Part shown: in pieces, positions 1 through 7,316 of the stretch | How positions within the stretch are numbered: the first letter of the stretch is position 1 | Layout: every line of letters starts with the position of its first letter | NCBI GenBank assembly: GCA_964389025.1 | Contig: CAYMCQ010000075.1 | Location: forward strand, 1 to 21,693 | Length of the DNA: 21,693 bases | Source: CAYMCQ01 sp964389025 | Lineage (GTDB): Bacteria > Verrucomicrobiota > Verrucomicrobiia > Limisphaerales > CAYMCQ01 | Reading direction: 5' to 3' | Program-made: the position numbers and the translations under genes | Notes under the pieces: model-generated | Told to the model about the DNA's origin: nothing | The model's database searches: none | Seen by the model: the letters and a program-made list of their open reading frames with translations, nothing else

Positions 1-610
1 TGCAGCCAATGGTGTTGGTGACCGTTGAGACAGAGGGCGTGATGACTCCCTGGCAGTCGTCCGTGAACACCGGCGCGCTGAAGCTCGGAGTGGCCGGACA
101 TTCAATCGTCGCATCGGCACCTTGGTCGGTTGTCACGGCGGGCGCTGTCGAGTCAATCACCGTGATGACCTGACTTCGGTTCGTCGAGTTGCCGCAACCG
201 TCATTGGCCGTCCATGTCCGCGTCACAATGTTTGTGCAGCCGATAGTGTTGGTGACCGTTGAGACAGAGGGCGTGATGACTCCCTGGCACGCATCCGTGA
301 ACACAGGAGCACTGAAACTCGGGGTCGCAGGACATTCAATCGTCGCATCCGCGCCCTGGGCGGTTGTCACGGCCGGGGCGGTCGTGTCCACCACCGTCAC
401 CGTCTGCGAACAGGTTGCGCTGTTGGTGCTGCAATCATCGGTGGCCTGCCAGGTCCGGGTGGCGATATTCGTGCAGCCGACGGTGTTCGTCGTCGTGCTC
501 GTGACGGTGATGGTGACGTTGCTGCAGGCGCTGACGGCGGTTGGATCGTCGAACGTCCACGCGCTCGGGCATTCCACGGTCTTATCGGCGGCGCAAGTGA
601 GCGTGAGCAG
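1..610 (-). repeat. Tandem HYR-like module repeats (2.7 copies, about 234-237 bp each)
   Basis: The phrase TGCAGCC recurs at 1, 235 and 472, giving periods of 234 and 237 bp (78 and 79 codons). The units starting at 1 and 235 are close in their first 60 bases. The unit starting at 472 is more diverged. Each encoded module carries IECPA (or VECPS), then an Asp-x-Cys or Ala-Cys pair, GCTNI, TRTW and a DxC motif. Four or more Cys per module suggest disulfide-stabilised exported domains. High DNA identity between adjacent copies suggests recent duplication or recombination. The array continues beyond the left edge. Confidence 0.8.
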
Positions 611-3223
611 CGGCTGGCCGATGGCGAAGTCGCTGAACCCTGTGAAATTGGTGCCGGTGGTGCTCGTGGACGTGCGGGCGCTTGTGGCGGAAGCGAACCA
701 TTGGGTGCCGTTGTAACGGCGGATGACGAACCTGTCGGTATCAGCGCCGCTGTCCACGTCCCCCGGATTGATGAAGTTGAAGGTGGCATCGTAGGTGGTG
801 ACACCGATTCCTCCTCCGGTGGTGAACGTCCAGTAACGGTTCACGCTGCGCGTCGAATCAAGACTGTTGGTGGCACTGCCCGGATGGTCGCCCGCAATGG
901 GGCTGACTTTGGCGGCCAAGGTGCCGCCGCTGCTCAAGCTTAGGTTGGCAAGGTCCACCGGCCGATAATTGTTCGTTCCGCCGATCGGGAAGGAGAATGC
1001 TTGACCGCCGCCGCTGGCGAAAGTTTTTTGCAGCGTGCCGACGACGTAACTGCTGCTGCTGGCGCCCGTGACGGAACTGTTCGAAGTGTTCACGACGTTG
1101 ACTTGGAAAGAATTTGGCGTGGTGATGGTGCCGCTGGTCAACGCGAGAGTGCCATTGACAGTCGCGGTTGCGGCCAGAACAACGCCGCCGGAGTTGTTCA
1201 TTGTGAGATTGTTCAGGACGGACGCACTGGTGGGCAGTTCGTTGCCGGTCGTCACGCCGGTTGTCCCCGTGTATGTCACGTTGACCGAGGTCGTGAATGT
1301 CGGCGCTGAACCCAGACTGCCGGTCGCGCGCGAAATCGTCGCGCCGTTGCCCAGCGTGAGATTCGAGCCGTTGCTCAAGAGGCCGGCGGTTAGCGTGAGC
1401 GTTCCGGAAACCGTGACTGCGCCGCCGTTGGTGAGGCCGTTCGCGCGGTTGAGAGTCAGGTTGAGCAAACCTGAACTCACTGCCGGCAAAGTCGTGCTCG
1501 CGCCTGTTCCTCCGACACTAATGCCGGATGAGCCGCCACCGGTGAGGGTGCCGCTGGTGGTGGAAATCGCTCCGTTGATGTTGAGTGTGTTTGCGCCGAT
1601 CGCGAGCGCGCCGCTGGTCAACGTGAGCGTTCCGTTGGCGGTGGCTGAACCTTCGAGCGACGTTCCGCTGGAGTTGTTGATCTTGAGTCCGCCGTAAGTG
1701 AGCGCGCTCACGGTCTGCGCCGCGCCGCCGGCGTATTCGACGGTCAGGTTGGCAAGCGTCGCGGTGGTGATGGTGTATTGCGAACTGAAATCGGCAGTGG
1801 CCGCCGTGCGCGTGACTTGCACGGTGCCGTTGCCTGTCAAAGTGCCGCCGCCGCTGATCACGACTGCCGCCGCAGGAGTCAGCACGGCGCTGGCGTTGAC
1901 GGTCAAAGTTCCGCCCGCGCTGAGACTGGTGTTGGCGGAAACCGCAGCGCTGGTGTTTGCGATGGTCAAACTGTTGAAGGCGGTGGAGCCGCTTCCGCCA
2001 ATGGACTGGGCTGCGGTGCCGCTGAACGTAACAGTGCCGGTGCCGCCGTTGAACGTGCCTCCACTGGTGAGAGACCAATTGCCGGTGACTGAAAAATTAT
2101 GCGAGTTTGCATTCACTATGGCCGAGCCGTTCAGGGTCACGCCGCCAAAAGTCGTCGTGCCGGTGCCGGAAAGATCGTGGGTGTTATTGTCGAAAGTCGT
2201 CGTCAGCGAGGAATTCTGGGTGAAGGTTCCGGCGTTGGTGAAATTTCCGGAGATGGTCATGTTGCCGCTGCCGGAGACATGCGTGATGGTGGCTCCGCTG
2301 GTGACGACGAGATTGCTGAATGTTTTTGCGCTCCCGCCTGCAATCGTTCCAGCGCTGTTCGTGAACGTGATTGTTGAAGTGCCTGCGGCCATTGTTCCGG
2401 CGCTGTTCGTAAAATTTCCTCCGATGGTGATGGAACTCGATCCGAAATTCTTCGTGCCGCTGGCAATGATGGAGAGGTGGTTGAACGCTGTCGTGCCGGA
2501 GAACGTCTGGGTCGCGCCGGCTCCGTTCATCTTCACGCTCCCCGCGCGCGCTATGAACGTGCCGCTGTTGGACCAGTTGGTGCCGACTGAGAGCGCGAAA
2601 TTGCTGGCACTCACATCCAGCGTCGTTCCTGAGCCGATGGTCACAGAACCGCCGACCGTCAAGGCAGCCCCGTTGGTCGTGCCCACGGTTCCAGACAAGG
2701 TAAAATCGCCGTTGATGGTCGTGACACCAGTGTTTGTCTTTGCGCCGCTGCCGGAGAGGGTCAGATTGTAGTAAGTGGTTGTTGTGATCGCTTGCGCGCC
2801 AGCTTTGTTATATTCGATCGTTCCGGTGCCCGAAGTGAAAACGGCGTTGACGAATGTAAACGCGCCGCCGATTTTCAACGTCCCGCCGCTGGTCATGGTG
2901 ACCGTCCCGATCTTTGCCCCTTCGCCCAAAGTGACATTGCCGCCGCAGGTCACCACGCTTCCAGAATTGAAAGTCAAAGTTCCGTCACCGCTGTTCGCGC
3001 CGCCGCTCACGCCCAATGTGATGTCCGAGCAGGCGCCGTTGTTGGTGTTGACGGTGAGCGTCGCGCCGTTTTTAACGATGATTGAATCCGCGCTGGTCGG
3101 CTGCGGCGAGAACGCGCTCCAGTTTTGGCTGGCGGTCACGGTGAACGTGGCCGCAAGACCTTTGGACGCGCCGCTCAAAAGGACTGTCAGCGCGATGAGT
3201 AATGAACCGGTTATTTTTGTCAT
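1..3223 (-). CDS. Giant secreted beta-strand-repeat protein with C-terminal HYR-like modules (partial, runs off left edge)
   Basis: One uninterrupted minus-strand frame runs from an ATG at 3221-3223 to the left edge, giving at least 1074 residues without a stop. It starts with a clear signal peptide: MTK, then a hydrophobic core, then a cleavage site near GLAA (residue 24). Residues about 26-720 are low-complexity beta-strand repeats rich in Gly, Thr, Ser and Asn, with recurring patterns such as GTLTL, GNFTNSG and ITFTNSAGT. These are typical of right-handed beta-helix or autotransporter-associated repeat surface proteins. Residues about 725-870 look like a separate beta-sandwich (VVGTLQKTF, FPIGG, YRPV, YWTF). 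From about residue 872 Cys-containing HYR-like modules begin. An adhesin, matrix or surface-layer role is inferred; no catalytic motif is visible. The C-terminus, and so any anchoring or sorting signal, lies outside the window. No convincing Shine-Dalgarno precedes the ATG. Long plus-strand open frames over this region are composition artefacts. Confidence 0.85.
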   Translation of the reverse strand, partial: MTKITGSLLIALTVLLSGASKGLAATFTVTASQNWSAFSPQPTSADSIIVKNGATLTVNTNNGACSDITLGVSGGANSGDGTLTFNSGSVVTCGGNVTLGEGAKIGTVTMTSGGTLKIGGAFTFVNAVFTSGTGTIEYNKAGAQAITTTTYYNLTLSGSGAKTNTGVTTINGDFTLSGTVGTTNGAALTVGGSVTIGSGTTLDVSASNFALSVGTNWSNSGTFIARAGSVKMNGAGATQTFSGTTAFNHLSIIASGTKNFGSSSITIGGNFTNSAGTMAAGTSTITFTNSAGTIAGGSAKTFSNLVVTSGATITHVSGSGNMTISGNFTNAGTFTQNSSLTTTFDNNTHDLSGTGTTTFGGVTLNGSAIVNANSHNFSVTGNWSLTSGGTFNGGTGTVTFSGTAAQSIGGSGSTAFNSLTIANTSAAVSANTSLSAGGTLTVNASAVLTPAAAVVISGGGTLTGNGTVQVTRTAATADFSSQYTITTATLANLTVEYAGGAAQTVSALTYGGLKINNSSGTSLEGSATANGTLTLTSGALAIGANTLNINGAISTTSGTLTGGGSSGISVGGTGASTTLPAVSSGLLNLTLNRANGLTNGGAVTVSGTLTLTAGLLSNGSNLTLGNGATISRATGSLGSAPTFTTSVNVTYTGTTGVTTGNELPTSASVLNNLTMNNSGGVVLAATATVNGTLALTSGTITTPNSFQVNVVNTSNSSVTGASSSSYVVGTLQKTFASGGGQAFSFPIGGTNNYRPVDLANLSLSSGGTLAAKVSPIAGDHPGSATNSLDSTRSVNRYWTFTTGGGIGVTTYDATFNFINPGDVDSGADTDRFVIRRYNGTQWFASATSARTSTSTTGTNFTGFSDFAIGQPLLTLTCAADKTVECPSAWTFDDPTAVSACSNVTITVTSTTTNTVGCTNIATRTWQATDDCSTNSATCSQTVTVVDTTAPAVTTAQGADATIECPATPSFSAPVFTDACQGVITPSVSTVTNTIGCTNIVTRTWTANDGCGNSTNRSQVITVIDSTAPAVTTDQGADATIECPATPSFSAPVFTDDCQGVITPSVSTVTNTIGC

Positions 3224-3578
3224 AGTCGTATTGGTGTGTAGTTTTAGGGCGCGTAAATGATCTTCTGGATCAAAACCTTTTTCCCTGCGGCAGAGTGGTG
3301 AGGAAACCATTCCCGAACCCAGGAAGGCGCGGACGATAGCGGTTGAACCGCCGGGGTCAATGTCAAAAGACAATCATTCTCGCTGGCATTGGTCAGCGAT
3401 TTCGCGGCAGCGCGCTTTTGGAAAAGCGAGCCGCATGGTTTTGGGAACAATCGTTCCATTTGAGGTGATGTCACTAGCGCCCGACACGCCAGATTGAAAC
3501 AAGCCAGGGACAAAAAGGGCGAATCCGGGGGTAAAGGGCACTCCGCGCGGGATAGAATAAGGACAAGCCCGGCTGGAA
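3224..3578. other. 355-bp intergenic region with clustered hairpins, leader of the giant surface protein
   Basis: I see no credible gene here. An open minus-strand frame crossing it starts inside the LytTR gene out of frame and has no recognisable domain. The stretch is rich in dyads: GGAA/TTCC at 3302-3313, a 13-bp palindrome GCGGTTGAACCGC at 3339-3351, TGTC/GACA at 3361-3372, TCGCTG/CAGCGA at 3380-3399, a two-part stem at 3404-3434 (GCGGC/GCCGC outside, CGCTTTT/AAAAGCG inside) and GGAAC/GTTCC at 3444-3457. None is followed by a U-run on either strand, so they are not textbook intrinsic terminators. The region must hold the 5' leader, and probably the promoter, of the surface protein gene. 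No clear -35/-10 pair was found. Confidence 0.5.
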
Positions 3579-4340
3579 TCAGGACATGCCGAGCTTCGGA
3601 AGCTTGTCGCGGTAGTTGCGTGTGAGGGTCAACCGCGTGCCGTCGCGCAGGATGACCACGTATTCGCCGTGAAACAACGGCTGCAATTCCTTGATGCGTT
3701 CGACGTTCACTATCGTCGAGCGGCTGATGCGCAAAAATTTTTCCGGCGAAAGCCGCGCTTCGATGGCGTTCATCGTCTCGCGGATCAAATGCGTGTCCGC
3801 GCCGACGTGCAGCTTCACGTAGTTGTCCGCCGCCTCGATCCACGAAACATCATCCGTCTTGATCAACAACACGCGGCCTTCCGATTTCACGGTCAGCCTT
3901 TCTGCGCCGCGCGGATTTTTCAGATCGTCCATCAGATGGGCAAGCTGCTCGGTGATCAGGCCCGTCTCGCGCCCGCTGATTTGAGCCTTCGCGCGTTCGA
4001 TGGCCTCCTTGAGCCGTGCCGGGTCGGCGGGCTTGACGATGTAATCCAGCGCATGAACCTCAAATGCTTTCACCGCGAATTCGTTCAGCGCGGTCACGAA
4101 AATTACTGCGGGCAGTTTCTTTTCGCCCTTGAGTCGCGCAAGCACGTCGAAGCCGTTCATCTCGGGCATCTGAACGTCGAGAAAGACCACATCGGGCGAC
4201 TGCTTGCGGACCGCCTCGACTGCCTCCCTGCCCGAAGCGCAAGTGCCGACGACCTCGATGTCCGGCTCGTTCTCCAAAAGCCGGCGCAAATGTTCCCGCG
4301 CCATCGCCTGGTCGTCCACAATGAGGGCTTTGAGTTTCAC
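3579..4340 (-). CDS. LytTR-family response regulator (REC plus LytTR DNA-binding domain)
   Basis: This is a two-component response regulator of the LytR/AlgR type. The receiver domain opens with LKALIVDDQ (acidic pair), has the phosphoacceptor Asp in VVFLDVQMPEMNG (D55 from the GTG start), the switch Thr in FVTA and the conserved Lys in VKPAD. The C-terminal half is a LytTR domain (ERLTVKSEGR, IEAADNYVKLH, FLRISRSTIVN, LTRNYRDKL). I chose the GTG at 4338-4340 because receiver domains of this family normally begin right at KLKALIVDD. A TTG at 4371-4373 would add 11 residues with no domain match. Neither start has a good Shine-Dalgarno. No histidine kinase is adjacent, so its partner is elsewhere or lost. 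It is co-directional with and upstream of the giant surface protein gene, which is a possible target (inference). Length, 253 aa, is normal for the family. Confidence 0.93.
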   Translation of the reverse strand: MKLKALIVDDQAMAREHLRRLLENEPDIEVVGTCASGREAVEAVRKQSPDVVFLDVQMPEMNGFDVLARLKGEKKLPAVIFVTALNEFAVKAFEVHALDYIVKPADPARLKEAIERAKAQISGRETGLITEQLAHLMDDLKNPRGAERLTVKSEGRVLLIKTDDVSWIEAADNYVKLHVGADTHLIRETMNAIEARLSPEKFLRISRSTIVNVERIKELQPLFHGEYVVILRDGTRLTLTRNYRDKLPKLGMS

Positions 4341-4531
4341 AAATTCGGTTTTGGTCGTCTCGACCAGATGCAACTACCAAAAATTTTCCCACGCGTAAAG
4401 AGTTTGTGTGGACAGGCAGCAACATGGCTTCCCGCTCAAACGGAGCGCCGGGCACCGTCCCGGCAAGTTTGATTTCCATTTTCGAGCTGAGACGGCGCTC
4501 GGCGTTCCAAATCACACCCTGCCGAGGCGCT

Positions 4532-5665
4532 TCACGCGTTGACGTGAATCACCTTCGCCGGCGGGAAGCCGTTGAACCACGTCGCCGAGGCGTTGCTGTA
4601 AGCGCCGATGTTCTCCGCATAAACCAAATCCTCAATCTCCAACTGCGGCAACTGCTCCGATTGCGAGATGGTATCGAGGCCGTCGCACGTCTGGCCGAAG
4701 ATGGCGCATAGCTCCTTCTTGCCGGACTTGAATGCCTTCAGCGGATACTGGCAATGGTCGAAGATGATGCCGCTGAAGGTATGATACACGCTGTCGTTGA
4801 TGTAATAACACTGCTTGCCGTCGCGCACGGCCTTGCCGATGACACGGGCGATTGACGTGGCAGCGGTGGCAACGAGAAATCTTCCCGGCTCGGCGAGAAT
4901 CTGGATGTCATGGTCGAACAGCCGGTCAATCTCCGCGTTGATGACCTTCGCCAGTTCGCGAAATGGTCGGACGTGTTTGTTGTAAGGCGCGGGAAATCCG
5001 CCGCCGATGTCAAGAATCTTGATCTCATGTCCGCGCGATTTGGATTCCTTGAGCACGGCTGCTGCGGCGTTGAGCGCCTGCACAAAATTCTGGAAGTTTG
5101 TGCACTGGCTTCCGACATGGAAACTCAGACCTTCGACGACCAGACCAAGTTTGAACGCTGCGAGGATCAAATCCACCGCCTCGCCGGGCGCACAGCCGAA
5201 CTTGTTGGAAAGTTCGCACTGCGAGCCGGTGTTCGCCACACCCAATCGCAACACGACCCCGGCGCGCGGGGCGAAGCGTTTGATTTTTCCCAACTCGGCC
5301 AGGTTGTCATAGGTGACGAGCGGCTTGTATTTGTCCAACGCAAGCAAAGTCTCCTTCGGCTTCGTGGGATTCGCGTAGATGATCTTGTCCCAGATGAAAT
5401 CCTGCTGCGCCTTCGCGGAAAGCTTTTTGATGTTGTCATAAACCATCATGAACTCCGGCATGGAAGCCACGTCGAAACTCGCGCCCGCCTTGTAGAGCGT
5501 GCGGATGATGGCGGGTTCGGCGTTGGCCTTGACGGCGAAGTAGCATTGCACCTTGGGCAGATGCCTTTTGAACTCGGCGTAATTTCTCCGAATGACGTCG
5601 TGATCAATGACCACAATCGGCGTGCCGTGTTCTTTGGCGATGGTCTGAAGCTGTTTTTGTGTCAT
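4532..5665 (-). CDS. Type III PLP-dependent decarboxylase (ornithine/lysine decarboxylase-like)
   Basis: A fold-III PLP decarboxylase of the eukaryotic-type ornithine decarboxylase/alanine-racemase superfamily. At 377 aa it is near the length of compact bacterial ODC/LDC enzymes. Visible motifs in order are FAVKAN with the Schiff-base Lys (K46), SFHVGSQC (183-188), the phosphate-binding GGGFP (221-225), AEPGR (258-262), YHTFSG, CDGLD with the active-site Cys contributed across the dimer (C327), and GAYSNASATWFNGF near the end. The CDGLD and FNGF motifs favour ornithine/lysine decarboxylase over diaminopimelate or arginine decarboxylase. The reaction would yield putrescine or cadaverine for polyamine synthesis. 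I cannot decide the substrate from sequence alone. The start is an ATG at 5663-5665 with no strong Shine-Dalgarno. No other polyamine gene is adjacent. It is divergent from hflX. Confidence 0.93.
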   Translation of the reverse strand: MTQKQLQTIAKEHGTPIVVIDHDVIRRNYAEFKRHLPKVQCYFAVKANAEPAIIRTLYKAGASFDVASMPEFMMVYDNIKKLSAKAQQDFIWDKIIYANPTKPKETLLALDKYKPLVTYDNLAELGKIKRFAPRAGVVLRLGVANTGSQCELSNKFGCAPGEAVDLILAAFKLGLVVEGLSFHVGSQCTNFQNFVQALNAAAAVLKESKSRGHEIKILDIGGGFPAPYNKHVRPFRELAKVINAEIDRLFDHDIQILAEPGRFLVATAATSIARVIGKAVRDGKQCYYINDSVYHTFSGIIFDHCQYPLKAFKSGKKELCAIFGQTCDGLDTISQSEQLPQLEIEDLVYAENIGAYSNASATWFNGFPPAKVIHVNA

Positions 5666-5897
5666 GACGATTCAAATGGCTGCCCGGCTTTAGGTGGTTT
5701 TGCGAAGTGACACAAGCAAAAACAAATTCAAAAACGAATGATGGATGGCAGCGAACGAGGTTTTGCCCTGCAGATTCCCTGATTCAACACGGAAAACATG
5801 TCTCGGAGCACGCCGGTAACGGGTTCCTGAATTCCGAATTCGCCTCTTTTCACCCACCCAATCCGTGTTATCGTAACTCAGACCGAATTAACAGAAG
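5666..5897. other. Divergent intergenic region between the decarboxylase and hflX
   Basis: This 232-bp gap separates two divergent genes and so must contain promoters for both. It is more A/T-rich near the decarboxylase side (5710-5750). A 13-bp odd-centred dyad, two GAATTC hexamers separated by one C, lies at 5829-5841, about 57 bp before the hflX start. A weak sigma70-like pair TTTTCA (5847-5852) and TATCGT (5869-5874), 16 bp apart, faces hflX. Both are tentative. No small gene or RNA was recognised. Confidence 0.35.
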
Positions 5898-7196
5898 TTG
5901 AAAGCACTCATCTCTACAAGCGACACGCGACCGGAACGGGTCTTCCTCGTTGGTGCAGAAATCAAATCGCGCTCGTCGCTGGACTGCCGCGAATCTCTTG
6001 AAGAACTTGCCGAACTTGCGTCCACGGCGGGCGGCGAAGTGGTGGGTGACGGCACGCAAAAGCTCGATGCGCCGTTCGCGGCCACGTTCATCGGCAAAGG
6101 CAAGGCGGATGAATTCGCGTTGCGCTGCCGCCACGAAGACGTGGACACGGTGGTGTTCGACGACGAACTTTCGCCGGCGCAATCGCGCAATCTGGAAAAA
6201 GTTTTCAACTGCAAGATTCTCGACCGCACGGCACTGATTCTCGACATTTTCGCGCAACGCGCGCGGACGCGCGAAGGAAAGCTGCAAGTCGAACTGGCGC
6301 AGCTTCAGCATTTGCTGCCGAGGCTGACGCGGTTTTGGGGACACTTGTCGCGGCAAAAAGGCGGCATCGGGATGCGCGGCGGTGAAGGTGAAACGCAGTT
6401 GGAAACCGACCGTCGCCGCGTGCAGGATCGCATCTCAAAAATTCGCCGCGAACTCGAAACGGTGCGCCGCCAGCGAGGCACGCAACGGAATTCGCGCCAT
6501 CGCAATCACTGGGCGCTGGCCTCGATTGTCGGCTACACGAACGCAGGCAAATCTACTTTGCTGAATCGGCTGACCGGCGCGGAGGTTGTGGCCGTGGACA
6601 AGTTGTTCGCGACGCTTGACCCGACGACGCGCCGCCTGCGTCTGCCGACGAACCAGAATGTTTTGGTGACTGACACGGTCGGTTTCATCCGCAAGCTGCC
6701 GCACGGGCTGGTTGAAGCGTTCAAGGCGACGCTGGAAGAAGTAACGCAGGCGGATTTGCTTTTGCACGTTGTGGACGTGAGCCATTCGCAGGCTGAGGAA
6801 CAGATCGTCGCCGTCAACACGGTTCTGGAAGAAATCGGCGCGTCGGGCAAGCCGACGGTGATGGTGTTCAACAAGATTGATCAATTGAACGGCAACGCGC
6901 ATCTGCTGGGAGGATTCCTGGAGCGCTATTCCAATTCAGTTGGAATTTCCGCGAAGAACGGCGACGGGATTTCTTCGTTGATGTCGGAAGTCGGGACTCA
7001 GTTGCGTCCGGTCCGCGAGTTCATCCAACTTTCGATTCCGCACGAAAAAGCCGGCGTGATTGCGCGGCTGCATGAGGTCGGCCAAATAATCGAGCGCGAT
7101 TACGAAGGCGAGACGGCGCGGTTCAAAGCGCGCGTGCCGCCGCACTTCCGAGATGAGTTTGCGGCGTTCATCGTAACCGATCTTCAGACAGAATAA
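5898..7196 (+). CDS. hflX: GTPase HflX (ribosome-associated GTPase)
   Basis: HflX binds the 50S subunit and splits stalled or stressed ribosomes. The protein has the HflX N-terminal domain (RVFLVGAEI; ATFIGKGKADE, close to the family hallmark; VFDDELSPAQSRNLE; RTALILDIFAQRARTREGKLQVELAQ split across residues about 110-140). The glycine-rich GGIGMRGGEGETQLE segment and an Arg-rich coiled linker follow. The G domain has G1 GYTNAGKST (from residue 212), G3 DTVGFI and G4 NKID, and the C-terminal part is of normal length. At 432 aa it matches the family. The start is a TTG at 5898-5900, the only start-like codon before the domain. ACAGAAG upstream is at best a weak ribosome-binding site. The usual hfq neighbour is not present. 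Confidence 0.97.
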   Translation: MKALISTSDTRPERVFLVGAEIKSRSSLDCRESLEELAELASTAGGEVVGDGTQKLDAPFAATFIGKGKADEFALRCRHEDVDTVVFDDELSPAQSRNLEKVFNCKILDRTALILDIFAQRARTREGKLQVELAQLQHLLPRLTRFWGHLSRQKGGIGMRGGEGETQLETDRRRVQDRISKIRRELETVRRQRGTQRNSRHRNHWALASIVGYTNAGKSTLLNRLTGAEVVAVDKLFATLDPTTRRLRLPTNQNVLVTDTVGFIRKLPHGLVEAFKATLEEVTQADLLLHVVDVSHSQAEEQIVAVNTVLEEIGASGKPTVMVFNKIDQLNGNAHLLGGFLERYSNSVGISAKNGDGISSLMSEVGTQLRPVREFIQLSIPHEKAGVIARLHEVGQIIERDYEGETARFKARVPPHFRDEFAAFIVTDLQTE

Positions 7197-7316
7197 TTTC
7201 ATCTGCGCGAAGCGCGCTAAATCTTCTCTGCCTTTTAAACAGGCCTTCGTCCGTTCTCATTTACCAAACCGTGGCGTTGTCAAATCAATGCACCGCCGCT
7301 ACGCTGGACTCGCGCG

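Noticed and set aside
189..3260. Long plus-strand open frames (up to 357 codons) across the left 3 kb
   Set aside because: They are antisense to the real minus-strand surface protein, which has a signal peptide and recognisable modules. The plus-strand products are Val/Pro-rich and domain-less, a result of Thr/Gly/Asn-rich codons read in reverse.
3303..3320. Two GGTT-containing words 11 bp apart on the minus strand, possible LytTR direct-repeat site
   Set aside because: Match to the known LytTR half-site pattern is poor and two short words at this spacing are expected by chance.
3244..3843. Minus-strand frame of 199 codons overlapping the LytTR gene and the gap after it
   Set aside because: Its first half is the LytTR gene out of frame, and the remainder has no domain, no signal and no ribosome-binding site.
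4447..4464. GCCGGG/CCCGGC stem between the LytTR and decarboxylase genes as a terminator
   Set aside because: Only six base pairs, no T-run on either strand, and GC-rich stems of this size are common at this base composition.
4060..4515. Minus-strand 151-codon frame upstream of and overlapping the LytTR gene
   Set aside because: Most of it is the LytTR receiver domain in the wrong frame; the unique first 50 residues resemble no known domain.
7205..7240. GCGC/GCGC mini-stem after hflX as an intrinsic terminator
   Set aside because: Four-base stem with only a broken T-rich stretch after it; not enough to call.
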